Source of the DNA: Paenibacillus guangzhouensis
GTDB lineage: Bacteria > Bacillota > Bacilli > Paenibacillales > Paenibacillaceae
Direction: 5' to 3'
DNA: 64,000 bases
NCBI RefSeq assembly: GCF_009363075.1
Contig: NZ_CP045293.1
Span: forward strand, 5,801,501-5,865,500
Part shown: in pieces, positions 34,460 through 44,195 of the stretch
How the letters are laid out: the number at the start of each line of letters is the position of its first letter
Numbering within the stretch: the first letter of the stretch is position 1
Notes under the pieces: model-generated
What the model saw: only the letters and a program-made list of their open reading frames with translations
What the model was told of the DNA's origin: nothing
Database searches by the model: none
Program-made: the position numbers and the translations under genes

Positions 34460-36067
34460 ATGAAAACTAGCAAAAAGCTTTCTACCAAATCCGTCCTAGC
34501 CATTCTAATGTGTCTAACCATGCTGCTCGCATCCGCTTGCTCGAACTCGGGCTCGAAGGAAGAGGCTGCTGGCGGTAACGAGAAGGATGCGAACGGAGCT
34601 TACAAGGATAAATTGAAGATTTCCGTCGCAAGCACCATTCAATTGAAAGATGGACAGATCGACAACGAGTTCCATAAGTATTGGATGGACAAGTTCAATC
34701 TAGAGTGGGATTATAACTACATCGAGTGGGATTCCTGGGCAGAGAAGCTTCGCCTCTGGATCAATTCCGGCGACTTGCCGGACGTAGCGACCTGGAACTA
34801 TGTGCATGGCGATGCGATGAACTATATCGACCAAGGCTTGCTCTATAAATTCCCGGATGACTGGAAAGAGCGTTGGCCGAACGTGGCTGCAGCCTACAAG
34901 CTGACAGGCCTTGGCGACAAGCTGGAGGAATTGACAGGCGGCACATACGTCTTGCCTCGTCCAGTGTATTATGAGAACAAACCAGCCGATCCATTAGCGA
35001 ACCAAATTGGGGTTATTGCACTACGCAAAGACTGGGCCAAAGCGGTTGGCTTCGAACTGAAAGACGCGTATACAACCAAAGAATTGATGGATTATGCACG
35101 ACTCGTGAAAGAGAAAGATCCAGGCAAAGTCGGATCGAACCTTGTACCGATGTCCTACAATGCGGCGGATGCGCTGACGAACATCATTATGGCGAACAGT
35201 GAGCATTCCCGTGTGGAATCCGCGTTCTATAAAGGCGAAGATGGCAAGTTCCACTGGGGCCCTGCAGATCCTGAGACATTGGCAGGTCTGAAATCGATGC
35301 AGCAAGCGTATAAAGAAGGATTGTTGAACCCTGAGTTCTACACGTGGAAAAATAGCGAAGGCAGCGACAACTTCCGCGTGAAAGGGACAGCAGCAATCAC
35401 GAGCCTTGGCGGTCTGGCTTCGTACAGACAAGACGTTGACAAAGCGATGAAGAAAAACCTTAACGTGAACAGCGATGATCTTGTGCATACTGCCATCGTA
35501 CTAGGTGATGACGGTAAATATCGCAACTTGGAGCAAGCGAACTTCTGGTCGGCGCTTATCTTCTCCCCGAAAATTTCGGAAGAGAAATTCGAACGTATCA
35601 TGGATCTGCTCGATTACTCCACAGGTAAAGATGGACAAATGCTCTTGAACATGGGCTTTGAAGGCAAGGATTGGAAATACGGCGATAACCAAGAGCTTGT
35701 CAGCTTATTGCCAGACGGCACTTCCCTAGAAGACAAATATCCAAGCCGGTTCGAAGGTCTATACCTGCTCGGGGATGACTTCAGTATGATCAACCCTGCA
35801 ATTAAGAAGGAATACCGTGATCGCGCGGTTCTCCATTATCAAGATAAAGCGAAGTATAGCAAAGAAGGCGGCAAGCTAGCGACTTACGATTGGACTGTGC
35901 AGCTCTATGACTCCAAAGCGAAGAACCAAGCTTCGTTCCAATATGAGACAGAATATACGAACCTTATCTTGCAAAGCGGAGATTTAGAAGCGAACTGGAA
36001 GAAGTGGGTCGACAGCAAAATGTCGCTTGTTCAACCGGTTCTTGATGAACTGAACAATTTGAAGTAA
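34460..36067 (+). CDS. Sugar-binding lipoprotein of the ABC importer
   Basis: Extracellular solute-binding lipoprotein, 535 residues. Lipobox LLASAC (Cys27) follows a basic-hydrophobic signal peptide; the next ~20 residues are a Ser/Gly/Glu-rich tether. The mature part is of the large (~500-residue) LipO/YtcQ type that feeds LplB/LplC permeases. In the Listeria innocua 1,2-beta-oligoglucan locus the equivalent protein (Lin1841) binds sophorooligosaccharides; specificity here is inferred from gene order. Start: AGGGGG 6 nt before ATG 34460. A 10-bp hairpin after the stop may uncouple expression from the next gene. Confidence 0.92.
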   Translation: MKTSKKLSTKSVLAILMCLTMLLASACSNSGSKEEAAGGNEKDANGAYKDKLKISVASTIQLKDGQIDNEFHKYWMDKFNLEWDYNYIEWDSWAEKLRLWINSGDLPDVATWNYVHGDAMNYIDQGLLYKFPDDWKERWPNVAAAYKLTGLGDKLEELTGGTYVLPRPVYYENKPADPLANQIGVIALRKDWAKAVGFELKDAYTTKELMDYARLVKEKDPGKVGSNLVPMSYNAADALTNIIMANSEHSRVESAFYKGEDGKFHWGPADPETLAGLKSMQQAYKEGLLNPEFYTWKNSEGSDNFRVKGTAAITSLGGLASYRQDVDKAMKKNLNVNSDDLVHTAIVLGDDGKYRNLEQANFWSALIFSPKISEEKFERIMDLLDYSTGKDGQMLLNMGFEGKDWKYGDNQELVSLLPDGTSLEDKYPSRFEGLYLLGDDFSMINPAIKKEYRDRAVLHYQDKAKYSKEGGKLATYDWTVQLYDSKAKNQASFQYETEYTNLILQSGDLEANWKKWVDSKMSLVQPVLDELNNLK

Positions 36068-36080
36068 TGAAGTAATCCGT

Positions 36081-36120
36081 AGAACCCGGTGTGCAGGATG
36101 TTTGATTGCGACCGGGTTCT
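36081..36120 (+). terminator. Intra-operon hairpin, possible attenuator
   Basis: Perfect 10-bp stem AGAACCCGGT / ACCGGGTTCT with a 20-nt loop and only a weak T-run. It lies between the binding-protein and GH3 genes, a usual place for partial termination or 3'-end protection that raises binding-protein levels. Confidence 0.55.
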
Positions 36121-36162
36121 TCGACTAGATAGCCTGAATGAAATCGAGTGGGGGGACACGAA

Positions 36163-38331
36163 GTGACAAAAGAACAACTACTAGATCTCATCGCTCAGAT
36201 GACCTTGGAAGAGAAAGTGGCGCAATTGCTGCAGCTGACGGCGAATTTCCATGAAGGTACAGACAGCGAGAGCCAAATAACAGGTCCGATGGAAGAGATG
36301 GGCCTTACGGAAGGTATGGTATCGGCGAGCGGTTCCGTGCTAGGGTTGTCCGGCGCCCAAACGGTGATCGATGTACAAAAGTCGTATTTGAGCAAAAGCC
36401 GCCTCGGTATTCCGCTCATGTTCATGGCGGATGTTGTGCACGGGTTCAAGACGATCTTCCCGATTCCGCTGGCGATCGGCAGCTCGTGGGATACGGAACT
36501 CGCAGAGAAGAGCGCGGAGATTGCGGCGAAAGAGTCGGCTGTGGCCGGCATCCATGTGACTTTCGCACCGATGGTGGACTTGGTTCGCGACCCGCGTTGG
36601 GGACGTGTCATGGAGACGACAGGGGAAGACCCGTATCTCAATAGTCTGTTCTCACGGGCATTTGTGCGCGGCTACCAAGGGGATCTGAAGGATCCGGATC
36701 GCCTTGCGGCATGCGTGAAGCATTTTGCAGCGTATGGCGCACCGGAAGGTGGGCGCGATTACAACACGGTGGATATGTCTGAGCGCAACCTGCGTGAGTA
36801 CTATTTGCCAGCTTATCGCGCAGCGGTGGAGGAAGGCGTCGAGATGGTGATGACTTCCTTTAATACAGTAGATGGCATTCCGGCATCAGGCAATGAGAAG
36901 TTAATGCGCGGTATTCTGCGTGATGAATGGAACTTCGATGGCGTCTTGATCTCGGACTGGGCATCCATTCATGAGATGATTGCGCATGGCGCAGCAGAAG
37001 ATGATTGTGAAGCGGCCTATCGTGCCATTCGCGCCGGCGTCGATATTGAGATGATGACGCCTTGTTATGTGCATCATTTGCCAGCGCTTGTGCAGAGCGG
37101 CAAGGTAGATGAAGCCATGATCGATGAAGCAGTACTTCGTATCTTGCAGCTGAAGGATAAGCTTGGATTATTCGAGAATCCACTGCGTGCAGCGGATCCG
37201 GAACGTGAGCGCGAGGTTGTCTTCTGTGAGGAGCATCGTCAAGTGTCCTACGAGCTCGCGACGAAATCGATCGTATTATTGAAGAACGAGAACCATGTGC
37301 TGCCGCTGGCGCAAGACAAGAAGGTTGCGCTAATCGGTCCTTTTGCACAGAGTGAAGATATTCTTGGTTGGTGGTCATGCGAGGGCGTGAAGGAAGATGC
37401 GACGAAGCTGGGCACGGCGCTGGAAGAGCGTCTGCAAGCAGGAAATCTTGTCATGGCTGAAGGAAGTGGCGTCCACAGCATTACGCCAGAGCAGGTGGAG
37501 GAAGCACTCCAGGCCGCGCAGCAATCGGACATCATCGTGCTGGCCCTTGGCGAAGAATCCGCGATGAGCGGGGAAGGCGGTTCGCGGACCGATATCCGTC
37601 TGCCGGAAGCACAGCTTGCCCTTGTGAAGCATCTGAAGCAGGTAGGCAAACCGCTCGCTGTTGTCTTATTCAATGGGCGTCCGCTCGATCTGCATGGGGT
37701 ATTCGATGAGGCGGATGCGGTAGTCGAAGCTTGGTTCCCAGGTAGTGAGGGCGGTGCGGCGATCGCAGATATTCTGATCGGCAAGGTGAATCCATCGGCG
37801 AGACTGACCATGTCATTCCCGCAATCCGTCGGTCAAGTCCCTGTCTATTACAACCGCTTCAATACAGGCCGTCCACTGGATCCTAAGAAGAACGAAGAAC
37901 GTTACGTTTCCAAATATATCGATAGTCCGAATGAACCGTTGCTGCCATTTGGCTATGGTCTGTCTTATACGACTTTTGAATACAGCGATTTGCGTGTCTC
38001 CAGTGAGGAGATGACAGCGGAACTGCCGCTCACGATCTCGGTGCAAGTGAAGAATATCGGGGTGCTCGCAGGCGTGGAGACGGTACAGCTCTACATCCGC
38101 GATATTTCTGGCGATGTCGTGAGACCGCTGCGTGAATTGAAAGGTTACGTGAAGCTGGAGCTAGCTCCAGGGGAAACGGGTAAGGCGGTCTTCACGCTCT
38201 CCGAAGAGCAGCTGCGTTACCATCATTCGGACCTCAGCTTCAAGAGCGATCCAGGGAAATTCCAGTTGTTCGTCGGTTCAAATAGCCGGGACACCCTGAC
38301 ACAATCGTTCAGATTGGCAGCTTCCAACTAA
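36163..38331 (+). CDS. bglX: GH3 beta-glucosidase, BglX-like
   Basis: Intracellular (no signal peptide) glycoside hydrolase family 3 enzyme, 722 residues. The N-terminal barrel carries KHFAAYG and the nucleophile Asp265 in VLISDW. The alpha/beta sandwich (LIGPFAQSEDILGWW, LGEESAMSGEG) and the C-terminal fibronectin-III-like domain (PFGYGLSYTTF onwards) complete the usual order. In the equivalent Listeria operon the GH3 enzyme (Lin1840) prefers sophorose-type substrates, so a role in cutting short beta-1,2-linked glucosides left by the phosphorylase is likely. Start: GGGGGG 7 nt before GTG 36163; GTG 36148 is part of the ribosome-site region. Confidence 0.92.
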   Translation: MTKEQLLDLIAQMTLEEKVAQLLQLTANFHEGTDSESQITGPMEEMGLTEGMVSASGSVLGLSGAQTVIDVQKSYLSKSRLGIPLMFMADVVHGFKTIFPIPLAIGSSWDTELAEKSAEIAAKESAVAGIHVTFAPMVDLVRDPRWGRVMETTGEDPYLNSLFSRAFVRGYQGDLKDPDRLAACVKHFAAYGAPEGGRDYNTVDMSERNLREYYLPAYRAAVEEGVEMVMTSFNTVDGIPASGNEKLMRGILRDEWNFDGVLISDWASIHEMIAHGAAEDDCEAAYRAIRAGVDIEMMTPCYVHHLPALVQSGKVDEAMIDEAVLRILQLKDKLGLFENPLRAADPEREREVVFCEEHRQVSYELATKSIVLLKNENHVLPLAQDKKVALIGPFAQSEDILGWWSCEGVKEDATKLGTALEERLQAGNLVMAEGSGVHSITPEQVEEALQAAQQSDIIVLALGEESAMSGEGGSRTDIRLPEAQLALVKHLKQVGKPLAVVLFNGRPLDLHGVFDEADAVVEAWFPGSEGGAAIADILIGKVNPSARLTMSFPQSVGQVPVYYNRFNTGRPLDPKKNEERYVSKYIDSPNEPLLPFGYGLSYTTFEYSDLRVSSEEMTAELPLTISVQVKNIGVLAGVETVQLYIRDISGDVVRPLRELKGYVKLELAPGETGKAVFTLSEEQLRYHHSDLSFKSDPGKFQLFVGSNSRDTLTQSFRLAASN

Positions 38332-38368
38332 AGCATTATATTTTCCGGGATAGGAGAAATGAACATAC

Positions 38369-41300
38369 ATGTCAACTACTATACAATCGAAGTTCAACGT
38401 TCAAGCCGGCGATCTGAGCTTTACCTTCTGGGAGAGCGGGGATATCTATCAAGCCGTTAGCGGTCCATTCATGATTAATCAATTGATGACGAGCCCGATG
38501 GAAGGGTCGATGAATAATCTATACTTGCGGATTCACGGGGAATCTGGCATTCAATTTTACCCGATGCTCGGTATTCACTCGAACAGCAGCGTTCAGACAG
38601 GGAACGGTCGTGTCGTCTGGAAAGGTGAAGTACAGGGCATTGCCTACGAAGTGACTTTTGCATTGACGGAGCAGGGCGTATGGTTCTGGGATGTTGTGAC
38701 GCGCGGCGAAAGCGTTCAGGTGGACGTCGTCTACGGTCAAGATCTCGGTGATGCGAGTGTCGGTGCCGTTCGCAGCAACGAGGCTTACCTGTCACAGTAC
38801 ATTGATCACGCGGTGTTCGAAGATGCAACGAAAGGGTATGTTGTCTGTTCGCGTCAGAATCAACCGCAGAACGGCGTATTCCCGTATATGCAGCAAGGAT
38901 CTCTTACACGTGCGGTGGGTTACTCGACCGATGGCTTCCAATTCTTTGGCTTGTCGTACAAAGAAACCAATGTTCCGGCTTGCCTGAGCGAAGCGAACCT
39001 CGCGAATGAAGTGTACCAATACGAATTCGCGTATACGGCACTTCAATCGGAGCGGGTCGCATTGCATGGCGAAGCTCGCTTCGTCTTCTACGGTCTGTTC
39101 CGCGCGAATCATGCGTTAGCGGTGACAGAGCTGGAGTATGCAGACGTCATCGAGCAAGCTTGGGCTGCATACCAAGCAGCGGATAAGAGCGGGGCACTGC
39201 AAGAGCTGCCTTCCGTGCGTCCGCAAGCGGTGATCGGTGAGCCGCTTCGCACGTTATCGCTGACCGAGGAAGAACTGGAAACTTACTTCCCTGCGGCTTC
39301 AAGACATCAAGAAGAGCGTGAGGGCGGCAGCCTGCTCGCCTTCTTTACGGATACGTATGAGCATGTTGTATTGAAAGAAAAAGAGCTGCGTGTGGAGCGC
39401 CCACATGGTCATATTCTGATGAGCGGGAACAATGTGGAGCTCGGCAGCAAATGCATGACGACGACCACGTATATGTATGGGATTTTCAACTCTCATGTCG
39501 TGGTGGGGAACACGAATTTCAACAAAATGATGAGCAATGCGCGCAATGCGCTGAACGTACCGAAAGCGGCTGGACAGCGGATTTATGTAGAGCAAGATGG
39601 GGTCTTCCAACTTCTCATGATGCCATCGTTGTTCGAAATCGGATTCAACTATGTGCGTTGGTACTACAAGACAGCATCCGATACGCTTATCATTACGAAC
39701 TACACGATGCTGGATACACCAGAAGTGCGTCTGAACGTTCGCTCTACGAGCGGGAAGTCTTATCGCTTCCTTGTGACGAACCAAGTGACGATGCATGTGA
39801 ATGAGCATGAAATGCCGCTCCACATGAAGCAGGAGCAAGGCAAGCTGACATTCTACGGTGCACCGGATTCGTTAAGCGCGAAGGCTTATCCGAATCTTCA
39901 ATACACGATGTGGGTTGACGGTGCTGCGGTATCGGTGGGGGATGAGCGCGTATTGGTAGAAGGCATTGAAGATGCTGATTCTTCGCTGCTGACATTCACG
40001 CTGGAGGCGTCTGCCGATTGGACCTTGACGATGCAAGGGCTGCTGGATGGGGAGCATCTTCCTGCGCCGACACGCCGTATTGAAGAGGAGATTGCAGCTT
40101 ACCGCGAGTTCTTCCGCGGTGTGATGAATGGCTTCCGCCTATCCCATCCGGAGGCAAAGGAATCGGAAGAGCTGTTCAAAGTGAATGCGCTCGCTTGGTG
40201 GTACACGCACAATATGCTCGTACACTATTCTGTTCCGCACGGCTTGGAGCAGTATGGCGGCGCGGCTTGGGGGACACGGGATGTGTGCCAAGGTCCGGTC
40301 GAATACTTCATGGCGACGCAGAAGTTCGAGCAGGTACGCGATATTCTGAAGATGGTCTATGCCCATCAATATGAAGATGACGGCAACTGGCCGCAATGGT
40401 TCATGTTCGACCAATACTTTGCGATTCAACAAGAAGAGAGCCATGGCGATATTATCGTCTGGCCGCTCAAAGTGTTAAGCGACTATTTGAACACGACGAA
40501 GGATTACAGCATCCTGACGGAGCAGGTGCCGTATACGGTGAAGCACGGCTTCAACTTTACGGAAGAGACAGCTTCGATTTTGGATCATGCGAAGAAAGAG
40601 ATCGGCTACATTCGCAGTCACTTCTTACATGGTACACATCTATCCTCTTACGGCGACGGGGATTGGGACGATACGCTTCAACCGGCGAATGCGCAGCTGA
40701 AGCAGTACATGGTCAGCAGCTGGACCGTTGCATTAACGTATCAGACGCTTACACAGCTCTCAAGAGCACTGCGCCCAGCAGATGCGGCGCTTGCTGCGGA
40801 GGTTGGCGAGATGGCTGCGGGCATTGAACGGGATTACAAACGTTATATGTTGAAGACGGATGTGATTCCAGGCTTCCTCTACTTAGAGGACCCTGCGCAA
40901 GCGAAGATGATGCTGCATCCAGAGGATACGGAAACAGGTATTCAATACCGCCTGCTGCCGATGACACGCAGCATGATTGCGGAGCTGCTCGAACCAGAGC
41001 AAGCCTTGTCGCACTATAAGTTGATCAAAGAACGATTGTTCTTCCCGGACGGCGTACGTCTGATGAATCGTCCGGCACAATACGTAGGCGGCGTGAGCAC
41101 GCATTTCAAACGGGCGGAGCAAGCGTCGAATTTCGGGCGGGAAGTTGGACTTCAGTATGTCCATGCCCATATCCGATTCATCGAGGCGATGGCGAAGTTG
41201 GGTCATGCGGAGGATGTATGGCACGGTCTTGAGGTGATTAACCCGATCGGTATCCGTGATGTCGTGCCGAATGCCGAGCTTCGTCAGAGCAACGCGTACT

Positions 41301-41725
41301 TCAGCAGCTCGGATGGGAAATTCAATTCGCGTTATGAAGCGCAGACGCATTTCGACGACCTGCGCAGCGGCAAGGTTCAAGTGAAGGGCGGATGGAGAAT
41401 TTACTCCAGCGGTCCGGGAATCTACATGAACCAACTGATCGCAAATTCACTCGGGATCCGTCAGGATCAAGGTGATCTCGTGATTGACCCTGTACTTCCG
41501 ACGAAGCTCGATGGTCTGCAGTTTGAATTTGAATTCGCGGGTGCGAAGGTGACCTTCGTCTACCACATCGCGGGTAACACGGATCGTCGTATTGAGATGA
41601 ACGGCAAGTCCCTGGATTCGGTGAGCGTAGCGAATCCATATCGTCAAGGAGGCGTTCGAATCTCGAGAGAGGCGTTCGAAACGGAGCTTCAGCCTGCGGA
41701 TAACGTCATTGCAATTTATATGTAA
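38369..41725 (+). CDS. GH94 phosphorylase, probable 1,2-beta-oligoglucan phosphorylase
   Basis: Very large (1,118-residue) cytosolic GH94-type disaccharide/oligosaccharide phosphorylase. The C-terminal two thirds hold the (alpha/alpha)6 catalytic domain: ALAWWYTHNMLVHYSVPHG, AAWGTRDVCQGP, DDGNWPQWFMFD and SSYGDGDWDD, whose Asp765 aligns with the general acid of GH94 (GDWDD/CDWND). The N-terminal ~300 residues form extra beta-sandwich. Cellobiose phosphorylases are ~800 residues; this size and the partner genes match 1,2-beta-oligoglucan phosphorylase (SOGP, Listeria innocua Lin1839), which splits sophorooligosaccharides with phosphate to glucose 1-phosphate. A related GH149-type activity is the main alternative. 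AGGAG precedes the ATG. Last gene of the operon. Confidence 0.85.
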   Translation: MSTTIQSKFNVQAGDLSFTFWESGDIYQAVSGPFMINQLMTSPMEGSMNNLYLRIHGESGIQFYPMLGIHSNSSVQTGNGRVVWKGEVQGIAYEVTFALTEQGVWFWDVVTRGESVQVDVVYGQDLGDASVGAVRSNEAYLSQYIDHAVFEDATKGYVVCSRQNQPQNGVFPYMQQGSLTRAVGYSTDGFQFFGLSYKETNVPACLSEANLANEVYQYEFAYTALQSERVALHGEARFVFYGLFRANHALAVTELEYADVIEQAWAAYQAADKSGALQELPSVRPQAVIGEPLRTLSLTEEELETYFPAASRHQEEREGGSLLAFFTDTYEHVVLKEKELRVERPHGHILMSGNNVELGSKCMTTTTYMYGIFNSHVVVGNTNFNKMMSNARNALNVPKAAGQRIYVEQDGVFQLLMMPSLFEIGFNYVRWYYKTASDTLIITNYTMLDTPEVRLNVRSTSGKSYRFLVTNQVTMHVNEHEMPLHMKQEQGKLTFYGAPDSLSAKAYPNLQYTMWVDGAAVSVGDERVLVEGIEDADSSLLTFTLEASADWTLTMQGLLDGEHLPAPTRRIEEEIAAYREFFRGVMNGFRLSHPEAKESEELFKVNALAWWYTHNMLVHYSVPHGLEQYGGAAWGTRDVCQGPVEYFMATQKFEQVRDILKMVYAHQYEDDGNWPQWFMFDQYFAIQQEESHGDIIVWPLKVLSDYLNTTKDYSILTEQVPYTVKHGFNFTEETASILDHAKKEIGYIRSHFLHGTHLSSYGDGDWDDTLQPANAQLKQYMVSSWTVALTYQTLTQLSRALRPADAALAAEVGEMAAGIERDYKRYMLKTDVIPGFLYLEDPAQAKMMLHPEDTETGIQYRLLPMTRSMIAELLEPEQALSHYKLIKERLFFPDGVRLMNRPAQYVGGVSTHFKRAEQASNFGREVGLQYVHAHIRFIEAMAKLGHAEDVWHGLEVINPIGIRDVVPNAELRQSNAYFSSSDGKFNSRYEAQTHFDDLRSGKVQVKGGWRIYSSGPGIYMNQLIANSLGIRQDQGDLVIDPVLPTKLDGLQFEFEFAGAKVTFVYHIAGNTDRRIEMNGKSLDSVSVANPYRQGGVRISREAFETELQPADNVIAIYM

Positions 41726-41790
41726 CTGCTAGAGAAGACGGAATGTATACCGTTTCGTTAGAATAGCAGGGTCGATGCCCGTCATAAGGC

Positions 41791-41833
41791 GTATACGACA
41801 TCATCGCGGATGGTGTTGTATACGTCTTTTTTT
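41791..41833 (+). terminator. Rho-independent terminator of the glycan operon
   Basis: 13-bp stem GTATACGACATCA / TGGTGTTGTATAC (two wobble pairs), loop TCGCGGA, then GTCTTTTTTT. Confidence 0.9.
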
Positions 41834-41880
41834 GATGAAATAAGGGATTGTAAAGATTCCGTAAAGTTGGCTGTAAGCAA

Positions 41881-41909
41881 TTGACACCATCCGAGTGGTA
41901 TCTTATGAT
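41881..41909 (+). promoter_or_regulatory. Sigma-A promoter of phnXW
   Basis: TTGACA, 17-bp spacer, TATGAT. It shows that phnXW is transcribed separately from the upstream glycan operon. Confidence 0.8.
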
Positions 41910-41926
41910 TTGATCATAAACGCAAT

Positions 41927-41956
41927 TAAAAACAACTAAAAACAACGAAAAATAAT
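41927..41956. promoter_or_regulatory. Tandem 10-bp operator-like repeats (DeoR type)
   Basis: TAAAAACAAC occurs twice without a gap, followed by the degenerate GAAAAATAAT, just downstream of the expected phnXW start point. DeoR/GlpR-family repressors often bind A-rich direct repeats one helical turn apart, and a DeoR gene follows phnW. Confidence 0.55.
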
Positions 41957-42015
41957 TTAAGTTATCAGGTATTAATTGGTTTATGAGTGAATCAAATAAA
42001 ATAAAAGGAGTGTGT

Positions 42016-42861
42016 ATGGTGATGGCATTGCAATATCAAGGGAAAATCAAAGGCGTTATTTTTGACTGGGCAGGGACCATGGTGGACTATGGATGTTTTG
42101 CGCCGTTGGTCGTATTCGTGAATGTATTTAAGAAGCGGGGAATCGAGATTACGGCTGAGGAAGCGCGCGGCCCGATGGGGATGCTGAAGCGTGATCATAT
42201 CAAGGCGCTGCTCGCCATGGAGCGGATCGCAGGCTTGTGGCAGGAGCGTAATGGAAGATTGCCGGAAGAAGCAGATGTCGATGCGCTGTATGCAGATTTC
42301 GAGCCGATGCTGTTCGCCGATCTTGCGCGGTATACGGACCCGATTCCTGGCGCACTCGACGTTGTCGTGAATTTGAGAGAACGTGGCCTGAAGATCGGCT
42401 CCACGACAGGATATACGGCAGAAATGATGGAGATCGTCGCCACGGAAGCGAAGCGTAAAGGGTACGCGCCGGATACGCTCGTCACGCCTAACGATGTTTT
42501 CGCAGGACGTCCTTACCCTTGGATGTGCTACCGCAATGCGGAATTGCTCGGCATTTATCCGATGGGGGCAATGGTCAAAGTGGGCGATACCGTCAGCGAT
42601 GTGCTCGAAGGCGTGAATGCTGGCATGTGGAGTGTCGGTGTGATCAAGGGCGGCAGCGAGCTCGGCCTAAGCGAAGAAGAAGTTGCCAATATGCCAGCAG
42701 AAGAGCTGGAAGCTCGGATGAAGGCGGTTGAAGCGCGGTTCAAGGCAGCAGGTGCGCATTATGTCATCCAACATATCGGTGAATTGCCAGCCTTGCTTGA
42801 TCAGATCAACGAACGTATTGCACCGGATGTGAATGCTGAAGTATTGGTTAGTGAAGGGTAG
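42016..42861 (+). CDS. phnX: Phosphonoacetaldehyde hydrolase
   Basis: HAD-superfamily phosphonatase (281 residues) that cleaves the C-P bond of phosphonoacetaldehyde to acetaldehyde and phosphate. [13 protein letters not shown] holds the nucleophile Asp17, and Lys58 in GMLKRDHIK forms the Schiff base. Their 41-residue separation equals that of the Bacillus cereus enzyme (Asp12/Lys53). [19 protein letters not shown] and [12 protein letters not shown] complete the motif set. Start: AAAAGGAG 5 nt before ATG 42016; ATG 42022 is the alternative. First gene of phnXW, 34 nt before phnW. Confidence 0.95.
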   Translation: MVMALQYQGKIKGVIFDWAGTMVDYGCFAPLVVFVNVFKKRGIEITAEEARGPMGMLKRDHIKALLAMERIAGLWQERNGRLPEEADVDALYADFEPMLFADLARYTDPIPGALDVVVNLRERGLKIGSTTGYTAEMMEIVATEAKRKGYAPDTLVTPNDVFAGRPYPWMCYRNAELLGIYPMGAMVKVGDTVSDVLEGVNAGMWSVGVIKGGSELGLSEEEVANMPAEELEARMKAVEARFKAAGAHYVIQHIGELPALLDQINERIAPDVNAEVLVSEG

Positions 42862-42895
42862 ATCATCCATTATTCGAATCGAGGAGCGTATAACT

Positions 42896-44011
42896 ATGAA
42901 TATTGATATGTTAGATGATAATCCTTATTTGCTGCTCACCCCAGGTCCGTTGTCGACGAGCAAGCGGGTCAAAGCGGCAATGCTCAAAGACTGGTGTACA
43001 TGGGACCGCGACTATAATGACTTGGTACAGAGCATACGCCGCCGGCTTGTGGCGCTTGCGACGCAGCGTACGGACGAGTATTCAGCGGTGTTATTGCAGG
43101 GCAGCGGCTCGTATTGCGTGGAGTCGGTGATCGGAAGTGCGTTAGGCAGCGCAGATAAATTGCTTGTCCTGACGAACGGAGCTTATGGCAAGCGGATTGT
43201 ACAGATGGCTGAGGTGCTAGACGTTCAAGTCGCGGTGATCGACAGCGGTGAAGTCTCCCTTCCCAATCTAGATGATCTCGAATCTATGCTTCAGCAGGAT
43301 CCTGCGATTACGCATGTGGCCATGGTGCATTGCGAGACGACGACTGGAATCTTAAATCCGATTGCGGAAGCGGGCCAGATCGTCAAGGCGCACAATAAAG
43401 TATTCATCGTCGATGCGATGAGCAGCTTTGGTGGCGTGCCATTGGATGTGGCTGAGCTTGGGATTGATTTCTTGATTAGCAGCGCAAATAAATGTATTCA
43501 AGGCGTGCCGGGCTTCGGATTCGTTATTGCACGCATCGATCGCTTGCAGGCTTGCCAAGGACAGGCACGTTCACTCTCGCTCGATCTGTACGACCAATGG
43601 AGCCATATGGAGCAGAACGGCGGCAAATGGCGTTATACATCGCCGACGCATGTCGTAAGAGCCTTCGATGAAGCCATGCTGGAGCTGGAAGAAGAAGGCG
43701 GCATCGAAGCGAGATATGCGCGCTATTGTCAGAACCAACAGACCCTCGTACGCGGTATGCGGGAGCTTGGCTTCAAGACGCTGCTCGCAGACGAGATACA
43801 ATCTCCGATCATTACATCATTCTACTATCCAGATGAATCGTTTAAGTTCGAGGATTTCTATAAGCAGCTGAAGGTTCAAGGATTTGTCATTTACCCAGGT
43901 AAAATCTCCAACGCGGACACGTTCCGCATCGGCAATATTGGCGAAGTCTATCCGGAAGATATGGAGCGGCTGGTCTCTGCGATTAGCCATGTGGAGATGA
44001 AAAGTCTGTAG
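42896..44011 (+). CDS. phnW: 2-aminoethylphosphonate--pyruvate transaminase
   Basis: PLP-dependent class V aminotransferase, 371 residues, that converts 2-aminoethylphosphonate and pyruvate into phosphonoacetaldehyde and alanine, supplying Phn[15 protein letters not shown] at the N-terminus, VDAMSSFGG (PLP ring) and [15 protein letters not shown] with Lys199 as the PLP lysine are diagnostic. Start: GAGGAG 10 nt before ATG 42896. No phosphonate transporter lies nearby, so uptake must be encoded elsewhere. Confidence 0.95.
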   Translation: MNIDMLDDNPYLLLTPGPLSTSKRVKAAMLKDWCTWDRDYNDLVQSIRRRLVALATQRTDEYSAVLLQGSGSYCVESVIGSALGSADKLLVLTNGAYGKRIVQMAEVLDVQVAVIDSGEVSLPNLDDLESMLQQDPAITHVAMVHCETTTGILNPIAEAGQIVKAHNKVFIVDAMSSFGGVPLDVAELGIDFLISSANKCIQGVPGFGFVIARIDRLQACQGQARSLSLDLYDQWSHMEQNGGKWRYTSPTHVVRAFDEAMLELEEEGGIEARYARYCQNQQTLVRGMRELGFKTLLADEIQSPIITSFYYPDESFKFEDFYKQLKVQGFVIYPGKISNADTFRIGNIGEVYPEDMERLVSAISHVEMKSL

Positions 44012-44032
44012 TCTTCTCGTGCGATGCGGTTA

Positions 44033-44068
44033 GGCGATGTGAGCGTCATGCTTGCACCGCCTTTTTTT
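44033..44068 (+). terminator. Rho-independent terminator of phnXW
   Basis: GGCG..GTGAGC / GCT..CACCGCC stem with small bulges, followed by T7. Confidence 0.7.
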
Positions 44069-44195
44069 GTTCACAGGGAATGTATTGTGCGTAGAGGGAA
44101 ATAGAGCAGGATAGGTTGTCGTCTTGGCGGATAGCGCAGCCGTTGTTCTAAAGTTATAATGTGTAGAGAAGTAGGATGACGGAGGGGATTTGCAG

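Noticed and set aside
36081-36120. End of the glycan operon at the hairpin after the binding-protein gene
   Set aside because: The T-run is weak, the loop is 20 nt and GH3 follows at once with no promoter I can see; partial attenuation is more likely.
38475-39838. Antisense frames across the GH94 gene (up to ~180 codons)
   Set aside because: Shadow frames of a strongly supported 1,118-codon gene; no start signals.
41760-42015. Riboswitch or T-box in the leader before phnX
   Set aside because: I find only a terminator, a promoter and A-rich direct repeats; no conserved riboswitch core is recognisable.
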